Source of the DNA: DASZRZ01 sp963732925 | GTDB lineage: Bacteria; Acidobacteriota; Terriglobia; Terriglobales; Acidobacteriaceae | Direction of reading: 5' to 3' | NCBI GenBank assembly: GCA_963732925.1 | Contig: CAVTBJ010000006.1 | Coordinates: 310,001 to 374,000 of the forward strand | Length of the DNA stretch: 64,000 nucleotides | Part shown: positions 8,759 to 17,106 of the stretch, one piece after another | Position numbering within the stretch: position 1 is the first letter of the stretch | How the letters are laid out: each line of letters begins with the position of its first letter | Notes under the pieces: generated by a model | The model's database searches: none | Told to the model about the DNA's origin: nothing | Seen by the model: only the letters and a program-made list of their open reading frames with translations | Translations under genes and position numbers: made by a program

Positions 8759-9367
8759 CTAGAACGAGACGTTGATCGCAAGGGCGACTCCGGGATGTCT
8801 CGTGTTGTGCATGTAGTACCCGTCATGCGCATACTCCACGTAAACATCATCGGTGTCATACCAGCTCGCTGACCAGGACTCCGGGATCGGATCCACGAGG
8901 GTGACCCAATAGTCGTGATATTGGAATCGGGGATGGTTTTCTACGACCACCACGGGAAGGGCATGGAGGCGGAAACTGTGCTCCCGGCCGAAATAAACCA
9001 CGTAGCGGGCATGGGGAATGCGATAGCCGTGATAACCGCCGCGCTGCTGCCAATTGCGATGTTCGTTGGTCCACCGGGTTGCGCGGTACTGTTGCCACAC
9101 CACATGCTGTGCCGGGCGAGGCTCTACGTGCCGGGGAGCGTGCTGGACATATGCGGCATGCTCCGGACCATGTTGCTCAACCACATGCTCCCGGGCACGC
9201 TGCGGTGGGCCGGGATGCTTCTCCGCCCTGCCCGGTCTTCCATGCTCGGCATGGTCTTTGTGCCTGCCTTGGTTGTTGTCTTGATCTCCCCGCTGGCTAT
9301 ACGCAGGCAGGGTAACTGCGAGACCTGAGACCAGGATAGCTGTGCCGATTACTCCAACCAACCTCAT
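8759..9367 (-). CDS. Secreted His-rich hypothetical protein
   Basis: The ATG at 9367 follows a good GGAGG ribosome site. The 202-residue product begins with a signal peptide (MRLVGVIGTAILVSGLAV, cleavage near AYS-QRGD). About 70 residues rich in His, Arg, Pro and Glu follow, then a more ordered Tyr/His/Trp-rich C-terminal domain (ARYVVYFGREHSFRLHALPV). Histidine enrichment suggests metal or proton binding at the cell surface, but no family is recognised. The gene is divergent from the cytochrome c gene at 9746. Confidence 0.68.
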   Translation of the reverse strand: MRLVGVIGTAILVSGLAVTLPAYSQRGDQDNNQGRHKDHAEHGRPGRAEKHPGPPQRAREHVVEQHGPEHAAYVQHAPRHVEPRPAQHVVWQQYRATRWTNEHRNWQQRGGYHGYRIPHARYVVYFGREHSFRLHALPVVVVENHPRFQYHDYWVTLVDPIPESWSASWYDTDDVYVEYAHDGYYMHNTRHPGVALAINVSF

Positions 9368-9632
9368 GTGCGACCTCCGCCGGATCACCTGTTTTTGAAC
9401 TGTCATGGCATCTCAGTCTGTGAAATCCACCCCCTTTGTACTGCATGGCTGGAAACCGAGGCAGATTACGGAAGACCGTAACGTCGGGAAGTCTGTAGCT
9501 GAAGTCCGTAGCTTCGGAATGAAGCGATCCGGCAGCACCGTACCGCGGCATGCCCGAGCAACCTTCCGCAGGCGAGCGCCTGCGACTGCCGCCAACAGCG
9601 GGAGCCTTTGGCTCGCCCGCATGCCACCCGCC

Positions 9633-9664
9633 GGTAGTGGGTCAGTTTGAACTGACCCACTACC
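9633..9664. repeat. Perfect 15-bp inverted repeat (2-bp centre)
   Basis: GGTAGTGGGTCAGTT, two bases (TG), then its exact reverse complement. It lies between two divergent genes (secreted His-rich protein and cytochrome c), so it is upstream of both and not a transcription terminator. It may be an operator or a member of a dispersed palindromic family. No second copy was noticed in the window. Confidence 0.8.
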
Positions 9665-9679
9665 CACCCGCCATCGTCA

Positions 9680-9708
9680 TTGATAAGCGAGGCACCACAC
9701 GATACAAT
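9680..9708 (+). promoter_or_regulatory. Sigma-70-type promoter of cytochrome c gene
   Basis: TTGATA at 9680-9685 and TACAAT at 9703-9708 are separated by exactly 17 bp, a near-consensus vegetative promoter. The likely transcription start near 9715 leads into the cytochrome c gene. Confidence 0.6.
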
Positions 9709-9717
9709 TTTTTGTGT

Positions 9718-9730
9718 AGAACTAAGTTCT
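9718..9730 (+). promoter_or_regulatory. Candidate operator downstream of the cytochrome c promoter
   Basis: AGAACT-A-AGTTCT is a perfect 6-bp inverted repeat starting just after the expected transcription start of the promoter at 9680-9708. A repressor bound there would block initiation. The cognate regulator is not identifiable in the window. Confidence 0.4.
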
Positions 9731-9745
9731 TACGAGGTCCGAACC

Positions 9746-10195
9746 TTGAATCGTGCCGTGGTGCTTATCACTTTGTTATTTCTTCTCGCGGGAGTTCCAG
9801 TGCTAAAGGCTCAGGACTCCGCGGCTCCCTCCATTTTGAAGGGGATTTTTACCAAAGAGCAGGCGGACCGGGGACAGAAGCTCTACGAGACCCACTGTTC
9901 GGAGTGTCACGGAGAGAAGCTTATGGGGGGCGAGGGTACGGGCCTTACCGGCGTTCAGTTCCGTATCGGATGGGTAGGCAAGACCCTCGGGGAGCGTTTT
10001 GACACCATCAGCAAGAGTATGCCGGTCGCCAGCCCGCAAGCCCTGAACGACCAGGAACATCTTGACGTGATCACCTACATCCTGAGCTTCAACGGCTACC
10101 CGACGGGCAATACCGAACTCAAGCCGGACATGGACTTGCTCAATAAAATCAAGATTGAGCCCCCGCCGGCGGCCGCGTCAGCGCCAGGGCAGTGA
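9746..10195 (+). CDS. Secreted c-type cytochrome
   Basis: I chose the TTG at 9746 because a GAGG site lies 8 bases upstream. A GTG at 9758 is an alternative. The 149-residue protein has a signal peptide (LITLLFLLAGVPVLKAQDS), then a class-I cytochrome c domain with heme motif CSECH at about 50-54. A downstream SMPVASP segment may supply the axial Met. The tail is Pro/Ala rich. It is convergent with the Tat-exported FAD oxidoreductase at 10234-12063, so it is a possible electron acceptor or donor for it. The partner assignment is inference. Confidence 0.87.
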   Translation: MNRAVVLITLLFLLAGVPVLKAQDSAAPSILKGIFTKEQADRGQKLYETHCSECHGEKLMGGEGTGLTGVQFRIGWVGKTLGERFDTISKSMPVASPQALNDQEHLDVITYILSFNGYPTGNTELKPDMDLLNKIKIEPPPAAASAPGQ

Positions 10196-10233
10196 TTGCA
10201 AAAGCCGCCGGTTACTTCCTTGGCGTTCTCAGC

Positions 10234-12063
10234 TCAGGACGGCTGCTGGGCCGCGTGAATTCCTGCCAACCGGCCGAAAATGATTCCTTTGGCCAGGCCA
10301 TGCTGCGACATTCCACTCGCCGATTCGCCGGCCGCATAGAGGCCGGGAATGGCCTGCCCCTCGAGGTCGATCACCTGTCCGTTGCTATTAATGCGTAGTG
10401 CCGGCAAACAGATCATGCAGGATCGGCGTGGCCCACGCGGCATAAAAAGGCGGCTTTTCAATCTTGTAGGCGGGAGCCGGTTTGCCGAAATCGGCGTCTT
10501 TCCCGGCCGCGACGAAGGAGTTGTAGCGTTCCACCGTCGCCCGCAAAGCATCACCCGGCATGGGACGCCACTGGTAGGGATTCTTAGTCAGCTTTCCCGC
10601 CAGCTCCTCGACTGTGTCCGCCTCGAAGAAGTAGCCGCCGTTCTTGTCGACCCAGGGCATCTCCAGTTCCCACTTTTCGCGTTGTGCCGCTGCGGAATCG
10701 AAAATCGCCCAGATCGGGCCGCCACCATTCAGCTTTTTCCGATCACCCGTCCATTGCAGCGCCGCTTCCAGGTGCGCCCTTCGTCCCGGCGAGCCCAGCG
10801 GTTTGCCCCGCAGCGTCTCTTCAAAGAAGCGGCGGCCGTGTTCCTTCACCATGATGGCATTCTGCCAGTCGCTCACGCTAAGGCCGGTCGAGCCTTGGCG
10901 AAAGAATGCGGGGCTGTCCGGCGGAATGATCGGCCCACCCAGCGACAACCTGGCTCCGATATTGGAGCCCGCCCGGTCCAACTGCCGATCACCAAAATTC
11001 ATCTGGTTGCAGGCAGTCCACAGTGACGCGTTAATAGCCATGGCCGCCAGTTCGCCATCGGCGTCCTTAGTAGTAAAGGCATGACCCAATACCTGGTACT
11101 CCTCCGTCATCCTGGGATCGTAGATGCGGCGAACGTTGAGGTTGGCCGAGGAACCCCCGGTGGCGACAATCACGCCTTTCGTCGCCCGGATATTTACGGT
11201 CCGCCCTGTCGGCTTATTCCACTTGTCTACTTCCTGGGCGGTGATTCCAAGCACTCGTCCCGAGGTTGGCTGCTCACGGTGGATGACCGTCATGCGGTGG
11301 AACAGCAGGAACTTCACGCCTTTGGCCTCCGCGCTCTTCTGCAGAGGCCGGATCAGCCCCGAGCCCATGCCGGAGCCGGGGTTAGGCGGAATGATCCACT
11401 CTGACTTATCCGGTGAAGGGGCGCAATTCGCCTGCCGCGGCACATTCGGGTCTCCCGGCCCGCGGATTCCGCCTAATCCCCGCCATTTCACGCCATTGGC
11501 CTCCAGAAAATTGAACGACGCCACCGCATTGTCGGCGAAGGCCCGGACAATCTCCCGGTCGGTGGTCTTGGCGAGCGGGTTGCCCTCGGTCCCCCACCGC
11601 TTGGGATCGACCGGCGCCTGACCTTCCGAGCCCGTCCAGTCCAGGAAAAACTGGTCCGGAGTGTCGTGGATTCCAGCTTCCACCTGCAGCGATGACCACA
11701 ACCGAATTGAATGCTGCCGCCGCTCAGGATGGCTCGGCCGCCCACGTCAAAATTCTTCTCCACTACCACGACCGAGGCGCCGTGGTCGCGCGCCTCAATC
11801 GCCGCCGGCATCCCCGCGGCGCCCGAGCCCACAACTACCACGTCATACGTCTGGTCCCATTTGATGCTTCCGGGTCGCTGCGCTCCCTCGGCTTGTCCGG
11901 TTCCCAAACCGGCGATAGCGGCGCCTCCAATGCCGGCGGCCGTTCCCTTCAGGAAACCTCGCCTGCTGACCGGTTTCATTGTGTCCGTCACGGCGTTTTC
12001 CTTGTTCTGCTGTGTGGCTGGATTGGCATTCCTGTCAGTCGACGCCTGTTGCTTCTTCGCCAT
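10234..12063 (-). CDS. Tat-exported FAD-dependent oxidoreductase, fumarate reductase/succinate dehydrogenase flavoprotein-like (frameshifted), copy 1
   Basis: The N-terminus has a twin-arginine signal (SRRGFLKGTAAG) and a dinucleotide-binding motif VVVGSGAAGMPAAIEA. The rest follows the FAD_binding_2 family of fumarate-reductase/ketosteroid-dehydrogenase-like flavoproteins and ends in AAGESASGMSQHGLAKG. Two single-base indels interrupt it: one missing base near 11690 (after QFGCGHR) and one extra base near 10399 (after HDLFAG). The intact paralogue at 13394-15238 has the expected uninterrupted sequence at both places. Restored length is about 608 residues. GGAGG precedes the ATG at 12063. The substrate is unknown. 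Export and the nearby cytochrome c suggest a periplasmic redox role. Confidence 0.85.
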
Positions 12064-12274
12064 ACTTCCTCCGTTCGCGCCCGGATATCCGGTTCGCGGA
12101 AGTCCTCGGTAGTCCCAAAGAAAACGGCCGATAAGATCGATCGGTAGGGCGGGACCCCAGTGCGGGAGGGATTATATCCTCGAACTCAATTACTTCCAGG
12201 TTCACAGAAGCGGACTCAAACCTGGAGATGCGAGCCGCCACGGACGCCAGAATTCCTGCAGGAAGGATTTGCCA

Positions 12275-13210
12275 TCATCTCCACATTGCGTCCGGATCGT
12301 CTTCCGGAACGGGAGTGGCCTGAATCTGAAGGGTCGCGTCTTCGGAAACTTCGACCGTCCTGTCGGGAGTCTCCCATTTGGGATGCCACACGCTCATTTC
12401 ATAGCTTCCCCTGGGCATCGAGAGTTCCGCCACCCCGGACTCATCTGTCGCGGAGCGAAACGGACCCACACGGATTTGCACGTTTTCGATGGGCTTTTCC
12501 GTCTCCTGCTCGACGAATTTGAGGGTGAGTTTGTGCTCCAGCGGAGGAACCGTTGTGAAGCCAAATCCGGCCATCGCCGCGTTGTGCGGCAGTTCGGAAT
12601 CTGTGGCGCCAAAGCGGGCCGACCAGGATGTGAGCCCGTCTTTGGCGGGAGCCGGCAACTCGAGTTCTGCCCAGTAGAGAGCGCTGGTGCCCGGCCAGGG
12701 CGCATCGCTAAGTTGGCCGTTGCCCACCACAGCGCCGTCGGCGTCCAGAATTTCAACTTTGCTTCCCTGGAGCGAGCAGGCTGCCGAGCTTCTGGCCCCA
12801 ACCTTGACCCTGAAGCGCTCGCCGGTCACCACTGTCGCAGGCACATCCCAAACCGCCAGACTGCTTTCATGAGGCTTGGTGGAGAACTCCACCGGCAGCG
12901 ATGCTTCCTCGTGGATGATCCCGTTGATCTCCTGGCGCGGAAACAGGACGGTCCAGGAATAGGTCCCAACTTGCTCGGGCGCTTTCAGTGGAGTTTCTTC
13001 CGGATCGGCGTCCTCGGCGGGTACGCCTATGACTTCCTGGATGACCTCCTCGCCAGACATGAGCCGGATGGTGCGGCTACTGAGATTACAGCCGGCGGGG
13101 CACGATAGATTGACTTTCAGAACCAGGTTCGAGCCCACCGGCACCTGGGCTGCGGGCGGCTTCTCAAACTCCAGTACTACCTGATGCGGAACAGTTTCCT
13201 TCTTTGCCAT
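12275..13210 (-). CDS. Hypothetical protein between two flavoproteins (Ig-like/regulatory beta domains)
   Basis: This 311-residue protein begins MAKKETVPHQVVLEFEKPPA and has no signal peptide or membrane segment. Its composition and spacing suggest three beta-sandwich units: about 1-105, about 110-210 (with VVTGERFRVKVGA) and about 225-300 (ENVQIRVGPFRSATDESGVA). The last looks like a carboxypeptidase-regulatory-like domain. The SCPAGCNLSSRT segment has two closely spaced cysteines. It lies on the same strand as, and between, the two paralogous Tat flavoproteins, so it may belong to the same pathway. I cannot name a family. Confidence 0.75.
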   Translation of the reverse strand: MAKKETVPHQVVLEFEKPPAAQVPVGSNLVLKVNLSCPAGCNLSSRTIRLMSGEEVIQEVIGVPAEDADPEETPLKAPEQVGTYSWTVLFPRQEINGIIHEEASLPVEFSTKPHESSLAVWDVPATVVTGERFRVKVGARSSAACSLQGSKVEILDADGAVVGNGQLSDAPWPGTSALYWAELELPAPAKDGLTSWSARFGATDSELPHNAAMAGFGFTTVPPLEHKLTLKFVEQETEKPIENVQIRVGPFRSATDESGVAELSMPRGSYEMSVWHPKWETPDRTVEVSEDATLQIQATPVPEDDPDAMWR

Positions 13211-13342
13211 CTACTACCTCCCATGTCGTGTCGATTCACTGCTCAGGCGGGAATCAGCGGCCGGCACAGGAAACTTCTATACCTTACACCTTGTCCGGAT
13301 GCGATCGTCGACTTGCATTGCGGGCAGGTTCGCTGCGCTGGT

Positions 13343-13373
13343 CATCCCACCCGCTTGAAAAACGGGTGGGATG
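13343..13373 (-). terminator. Hairpin downstream of flavoprotein copy 2
   Basis: CATCCCACCCG and its exact reverse complement flank a 9-base A-rich loop, a perfect 11-bp stem. It begins about 20 bases after the stop of the gene at 13394-15238, where an intrinsic terminator would lie, but no T-run follows on the minus strand. It may instead be a dispersed repeat. Confidence 0.45.
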
Positions 13374-13393
13374 CCAGTGAGCAGTGTTCCGTT

Positions 13394-15238
13394 CTAGGAC
13401 GCCTGCTGTTTGGCCGCGTGGATTCCAGCCAGCCGGCCGAAAATAATGCCTTTGGCCAAACCATGCTGGCAGATTCCGCTGGCCGATTCGCCCGCCGCGT
13501 ACAGACTGGGGATGACTTCACCGTGAACGTCGATCACCTGGCCGTTCTTGTTGATGCGCAGGCCGGCAAAAACGTCATGCAGTGGAGGCGTGGCCCACAG
13601 GGCGTAAAACGGTGGCTTCTCGATCTTGTGCATCGGAGTCGGCTTGCCGTAGTCGGCGTCCTTCCCCGCGTCCACGAACGAGTTGTAGCGGTCCACCGTG
13701 GACCGCAGGGCTTCCGGCGGCATGGCACGGGAGTTATGCGGGCAGGCGGAGATTTTCGGAGCCAATTCCTCCAGCGTGTCTGCTTCGAAGAAGTAGCCGC
13801 CATTCTTGTCGACATAGGGCTTTTCCAGCTTCCACTTCTCCCGCTCCACGGCGGCGGAATCACAAATCGCCCAGATGGGACCGCCACCGTTGAGTCGCTT
13901 GGTGCTGCCGTTCCACTGCAATGCGGCGTCGACGTGCTTGCGCCAGCCGGGCGAACCCAGCGGCTTGCCCCGCAGCGTCTCTTCGTCAAAGCGGAGGCCG
14001 TTTTCCTGCACCATGATGCCGTTCTGCCAGTCGGTCATGTCAAAGCCTTGCGTACCCTGGCGGTAGAACATGGGACTGTCGAGATCCACCAGGCGGCCGC
14101 CCAGGGTGAAGTAAGTTCCCAGCGTCCCACCCGGCCTGTCGACTTGCCGGTCGCCCAGGTTGATCTGGTTGCAGGCGGCCCACAGAGAGCCGTTCACAGC
14201 CATGCCCGCCAGTTCGCCGTCTGCATCCTTCAGGTAGTACTGCGCTCCCCAGTGCGAGTACTCCTCGGTAAGGCGCGGATCATAGATGCGCCGGATCTGG
14301 TGATTATTCGAAGGACCACCCGTGGCAATGATGACTCCCTTTCTTGCCCGGATATGGACCCATTTCCCGGTCGGCTTGTCATACTTGTCTACGATTTCGG
14401 CGCTGATGCCAATCACCCGGCCGGAAGTGGGATGTTCGCGATGGATCACCCGCATGCGGTGCAGCAGCAGGAATTTCACCCCTTTGGCCTCAGCGCTCTT
14501 CTGCAGCGGCCGGATCAGGCCCGATCCCATGCCGGAACCCGGCCGGGGAGCAATAATCCATCCTGACTTGTCGGGCCACGGTGCTGCATTTGCCTGCCGC
14601 GGCACGTTCGGATCGCCCGGTCCGCGGATGCCGCCCAAGCCACGCCACTTCACGCCGTTGGCTTCCAGAAAATTGAACGAATCGACGGCATTGTCAGCGA
14701 AAGCGCGAACAATGTCACGGTCGTTGGTCTTGGCCAGCGGATTCCAGCCGTCTTGCGCCCAGCGCTTTGGATCGACCGAATAGGGCGCCTCACCGCGCGA
14801 GCCCGTCCAATCCAGAAAAAACTGATCCGGGGTGTCGTGGACTCCAGCTTCCACCTGCAACCTGTGCCCGCAACCAAATTGAATGCTGGCGCCGCTCAGA
14901 ATGGCGCGCCCGCCCACGTCCCAATTCCTCTCCACCACCACAACCGATGCCCCGCCGTCGCGCGCCGCGATGGCCGCCGGCATCCCGGCTGCGCCCGAGC
15001 CCAGCACCACGACGTCATAGGTCTGATCCCACTTGATCTTTTCAGGCTGCTGAGCTTCCGCCCGCCCCGTGCCAAGACCCACAACTGCGGCTCCGCCCAG
15101 GCCTGCTGCCGTTCCCTTGAGGAAACCACGTCTGCTGACCGGCTTGGATGCCTTCACGGTCGCGATTTCGCTCTTTTGATCAACCGGCTGCTCTGCGTCA
15201 GCCCCTGCTTCTGTCGTGGTCTTCTTCTTATCTGCCAT
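13394..15238 (-). CDS. Tat-exported FAD-dependent oxidoreductase, fumarate reductase/succinate dehydrogenase flavoprotein-like, copy 2
   Basis: The intact 614-residue paralogue of the gene at 10234-12063. I chose the ATG at 15238, which has a GGAGGG ribosome site. The twin-arginine motif is SRRGFLKGTAAG, and the FAD-binding motif VVLGSGAAGMPAAIAA is followed by an acidic residue after VVVV. The C-terminal flavin motif is AAGESASGICQHGLAKG. The two copies are alike over nearly their whole length, pointing to duplication around the unknown gene at 12275-13210. The family contains fumarate, urocanate and ketosteroid oxidoreductases, so the substrate cannot be read from the sequence. Confidence 0.9.
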   Translation of the reverse strand: MADKKKTTTEAGADAEQPVDQKSEIATVKASKPVSRRGFLKGTAAGLGGAAVVGLGTGRAEAQQPEKIKWDQTYDVVVLGSGAAGMPAAIAARDGGASVVVVERNWDVGGRAILSGASIQFGCGHRLQVEAGVHDTPDQFFLDWTGSRGEAPYSVDPKRWAQDGWNPLAKTNDRDIVRAFADNAVDSFNFLEANGVKWRGLGGIRGPGDPNVPRQANAAPWPDKSGWIIAPRPGSGMGSGLIRPLQKSAEAKGVKFLLLHRMRVIHREHPTSGRVIGISAEIVDKYDKPTGKWVHIRARKGVIIATGGPSNNHQIRRIYDPRLTEEYSHWGAQYYLKDADGELAGMAVNGSLWAACNQINLGDRQVDRPGGTLGTYFTLGGRLVDLDSPMFYRQGTQGFDMTDWQNGIMVQENGLRFDEETLRGKPLGSPGWRKHVDAALQWNGSTKRLNGGGPIWAICDSAAVEREKWKLEKPYVDKNGGYFFEADTLEELAPKISACPHNSRAMPPEALRSTVDRYNSFVDAGKDADYGKPTPMHKIEKPPFYALWATPPLHDVFAGLRINKNGQVIDVHGEVIPSLYAAGESASGICQHGLAKGIIFGRLAGIHAAKQQAS

Positions 15239-16207
15239 TTTTCCCTCCGTTTGCGTCCGACGGTCCATCGACTCGCGGTGTTCCCCAGTCCAGGTGCAAG
15301 GAAATGCCGAACTTCATCGGCTTAGGCGTGCCCCCAGACGCAGTCTAGCCAACGACCATGCCCTCTGATTGTTGGCGCCTCGCTTCTTCCGAAATAAACG
15401 TTGCTGACTTTCTTAATGGTTGTAATCTCGATCGCCCCGCGACTCAAGGGTGCGGTGTGAGCGGCCCGGAATCACCTCTGCGGCTCCCGCAAGAAGCTAG
15501 CCTTCATGTCGCGTTGCCGTCCGGCATGCACACAACCCCTGCGACACAGTCCTTACTGGCCGCGTCTCCACACACCATGAAAGACTGCAGGCAGTCTAAC
15601 CCTACTTTCGCCGCAGACAGGAACGCAAGTTCTAAACAGTTTCAACAGCGCTCACCGCGAGAAAATGAAGAAACCGGCTAAGTGTAGTCAGCGACTTGCA
15701 ACTGTTCAAGAGCTTAGTAGCATGTTTTTTAATTGCACGTTAGGAACACGTTAAGAGCGAAGGATCTCTCGCCATCCCGCAACAACTCGACGGCGCTCAA
15801 GGATGAGAAGGAACCTAGCCTCTCGACCTCGCCGACAACGCTGCGATTGTTCGTGGGGCGCTCAAAATAGCCTCTCGGGAGACAAATTTCTGCGCCCGAT
15901 CCGCTCAGCTCAACGCCCCTGACCCGGGCGCACAGCCGATCCGGACGTACAATCCGGAAACATATCTCCGGAAACATATCGAAACATATCAACGACCAGG
16001 AGCGCGCCCGCCGACCACGTCTTCCCCCAATCCTATCTGACATCCGAATGGTGGATAGCCATCCAGCCGAAATCGGGCTGGGACGCGAGTCCACCCAAGT
16101 GCCCCGATAACTCCTTGTCGGGACAGCAACTTTTCCCCGCGGACGCGGTCTAAATCATTGTTCCCGAAGTTCGTTGCGAACGCGTTTGTCGGGATCAGAG
16201 TTGAAGC
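15239..16207. other. Long intergenic region, no convincing gene
   Basis: This stretch of almost 1 kb separates the minus-strand flavoprotein cluster from the plus-strand envelope genes, so it should contain promoters for both. Short frames at 15358-15681 (+) and 15729-16094 (-) lack support. A short direct repeat of GAAACATATC occurs three times at 15957-15990. No RNA gene was recognised. Confidence 0.5.
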
Positions 16208-16915
16208 ATGAGAAATAAGTTCGTTCATGCCTGCATCTTGATCCTTGTGTTAGCCGGGGCCAGCGCCGCGCAGACGCCGACCGCCCCGCAAGAGCCCGCC
16301 GGAGGACGCGGGTCACGGGGCACAAGGTTCAACGGGCAACGCCACATGGGGAACATCTCAGCAATCGACGGCGACAAGTGGACTCTCCAGACCGAGGATG
16401 GCAAATCTCTGGCGGTTCACATCGACAGCCAGACCCGATTTGTGAAGGAACGCCAGCATGCAGCGGCAACAGACTTCAAGGTTGGCGACCGCGTCATGGT
16501 AGCCGGCGAGCCCCAGGGTACCGACAGCAAGGAAATCTCCGCGCGCATCGTTGCCAGCTTCTCGGCCAACTCCTCCGCCGGCTTCTCCGGGGAGAGCCGG
16601 CAGGCCATGGCCGAAGGTATGGGAAAGCAGTTCATCGCGGGAGAAGTCAAAGGGATCGATGGAACCAAGCTGACCGTGCTACGGCCCGATGGCCAGACTC
16701 AGGTGATCGAGGTGGATGAGAACACTTCATTCCGCAAAATGCGGGACAGCATTACGCTGGCGGACATTAAGACCGGCGATCAGATCTTCGGACGTGGCGA
16801 GTTGAAGGACGGCGTTTTCATGCCCACGCGGCTCGACGTCATGGACCCGCAGCAAATGCGCGATTTCCGCCGTCGCCAGTCTCCTGCTCCGGCCACGCCG
16901 GCAGAGAAGCAATAG
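16208..16915 (+). CDS. Secreted DUF5666 domain protein
   Basis: The 235-residue product starts with a signal peptide (MRNKFVHACILILVLAGASA). It has two copies of a beta-rich DUF5666-like unit, each with a GxISAIDG or GEVKGIDG start, a T-L-x-x-DG core and a DxKxGD turn (DFKVGDRVMV, DIKTGDQIFG). A Gly/Arg-rich linker follows the signal and a Pro/Ala-rich tail ends the protein. Such proteins are common in Acidobacteria, with unknown function. The TonB receptor follows on the same strand about 190 bp later. Confidence 0.82.
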   Translation: MRNKFVHACILILVLAGASAAQTPTAPQEPAGGRGSRGTRFNGQRHMGNISAIDGDKWTLQTEDGKSLAVHIDSQTRFVKERQHAAATDFKVGDRVMVAGEPQGTDSKEISARIVASFSANSSAGFSGESRQAMAEGMGKQFIAGEVKGIDGTKLTVLRPDGQTQVIEVDENTSFRKMRDSITLADIKTGDQIFGRGELKDGVFMPTRLDVMDPQQMRDFRRRQSPAPATPAEKQ

Positions 16916-17106
16916 ACCGGCTCCGCGGCAAGGGTAATTTGCAGTAGGGAAGGCAAATTCGCAGCAAAGGTAAATTAATGAGAAGCCCAGCTCTGCCGGG
17001 AGGAACGGAAGCTCGTCCATTGGATTGGAAGTCCGGATCGGAAGTCCGGTTTTTCTGTCGGTAAACCAGCGGGTGAACCACCGCAGCCCGATTTCCGCTG
17101 AGGACC

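Noticed and set aside
10234..12063. True pseudogenisation of the duplicated flavoprotein
   Set aside because: Possible, but both breaks are single-base and the same kind of break affects essential genes; sequence error is simpler.
15358..16094. Two ORFs in the empty region (15358-15681 + and 15729-16094 -)
   Set aside because: No ribosome sites, no motifs, and composition like non-coding sequence.
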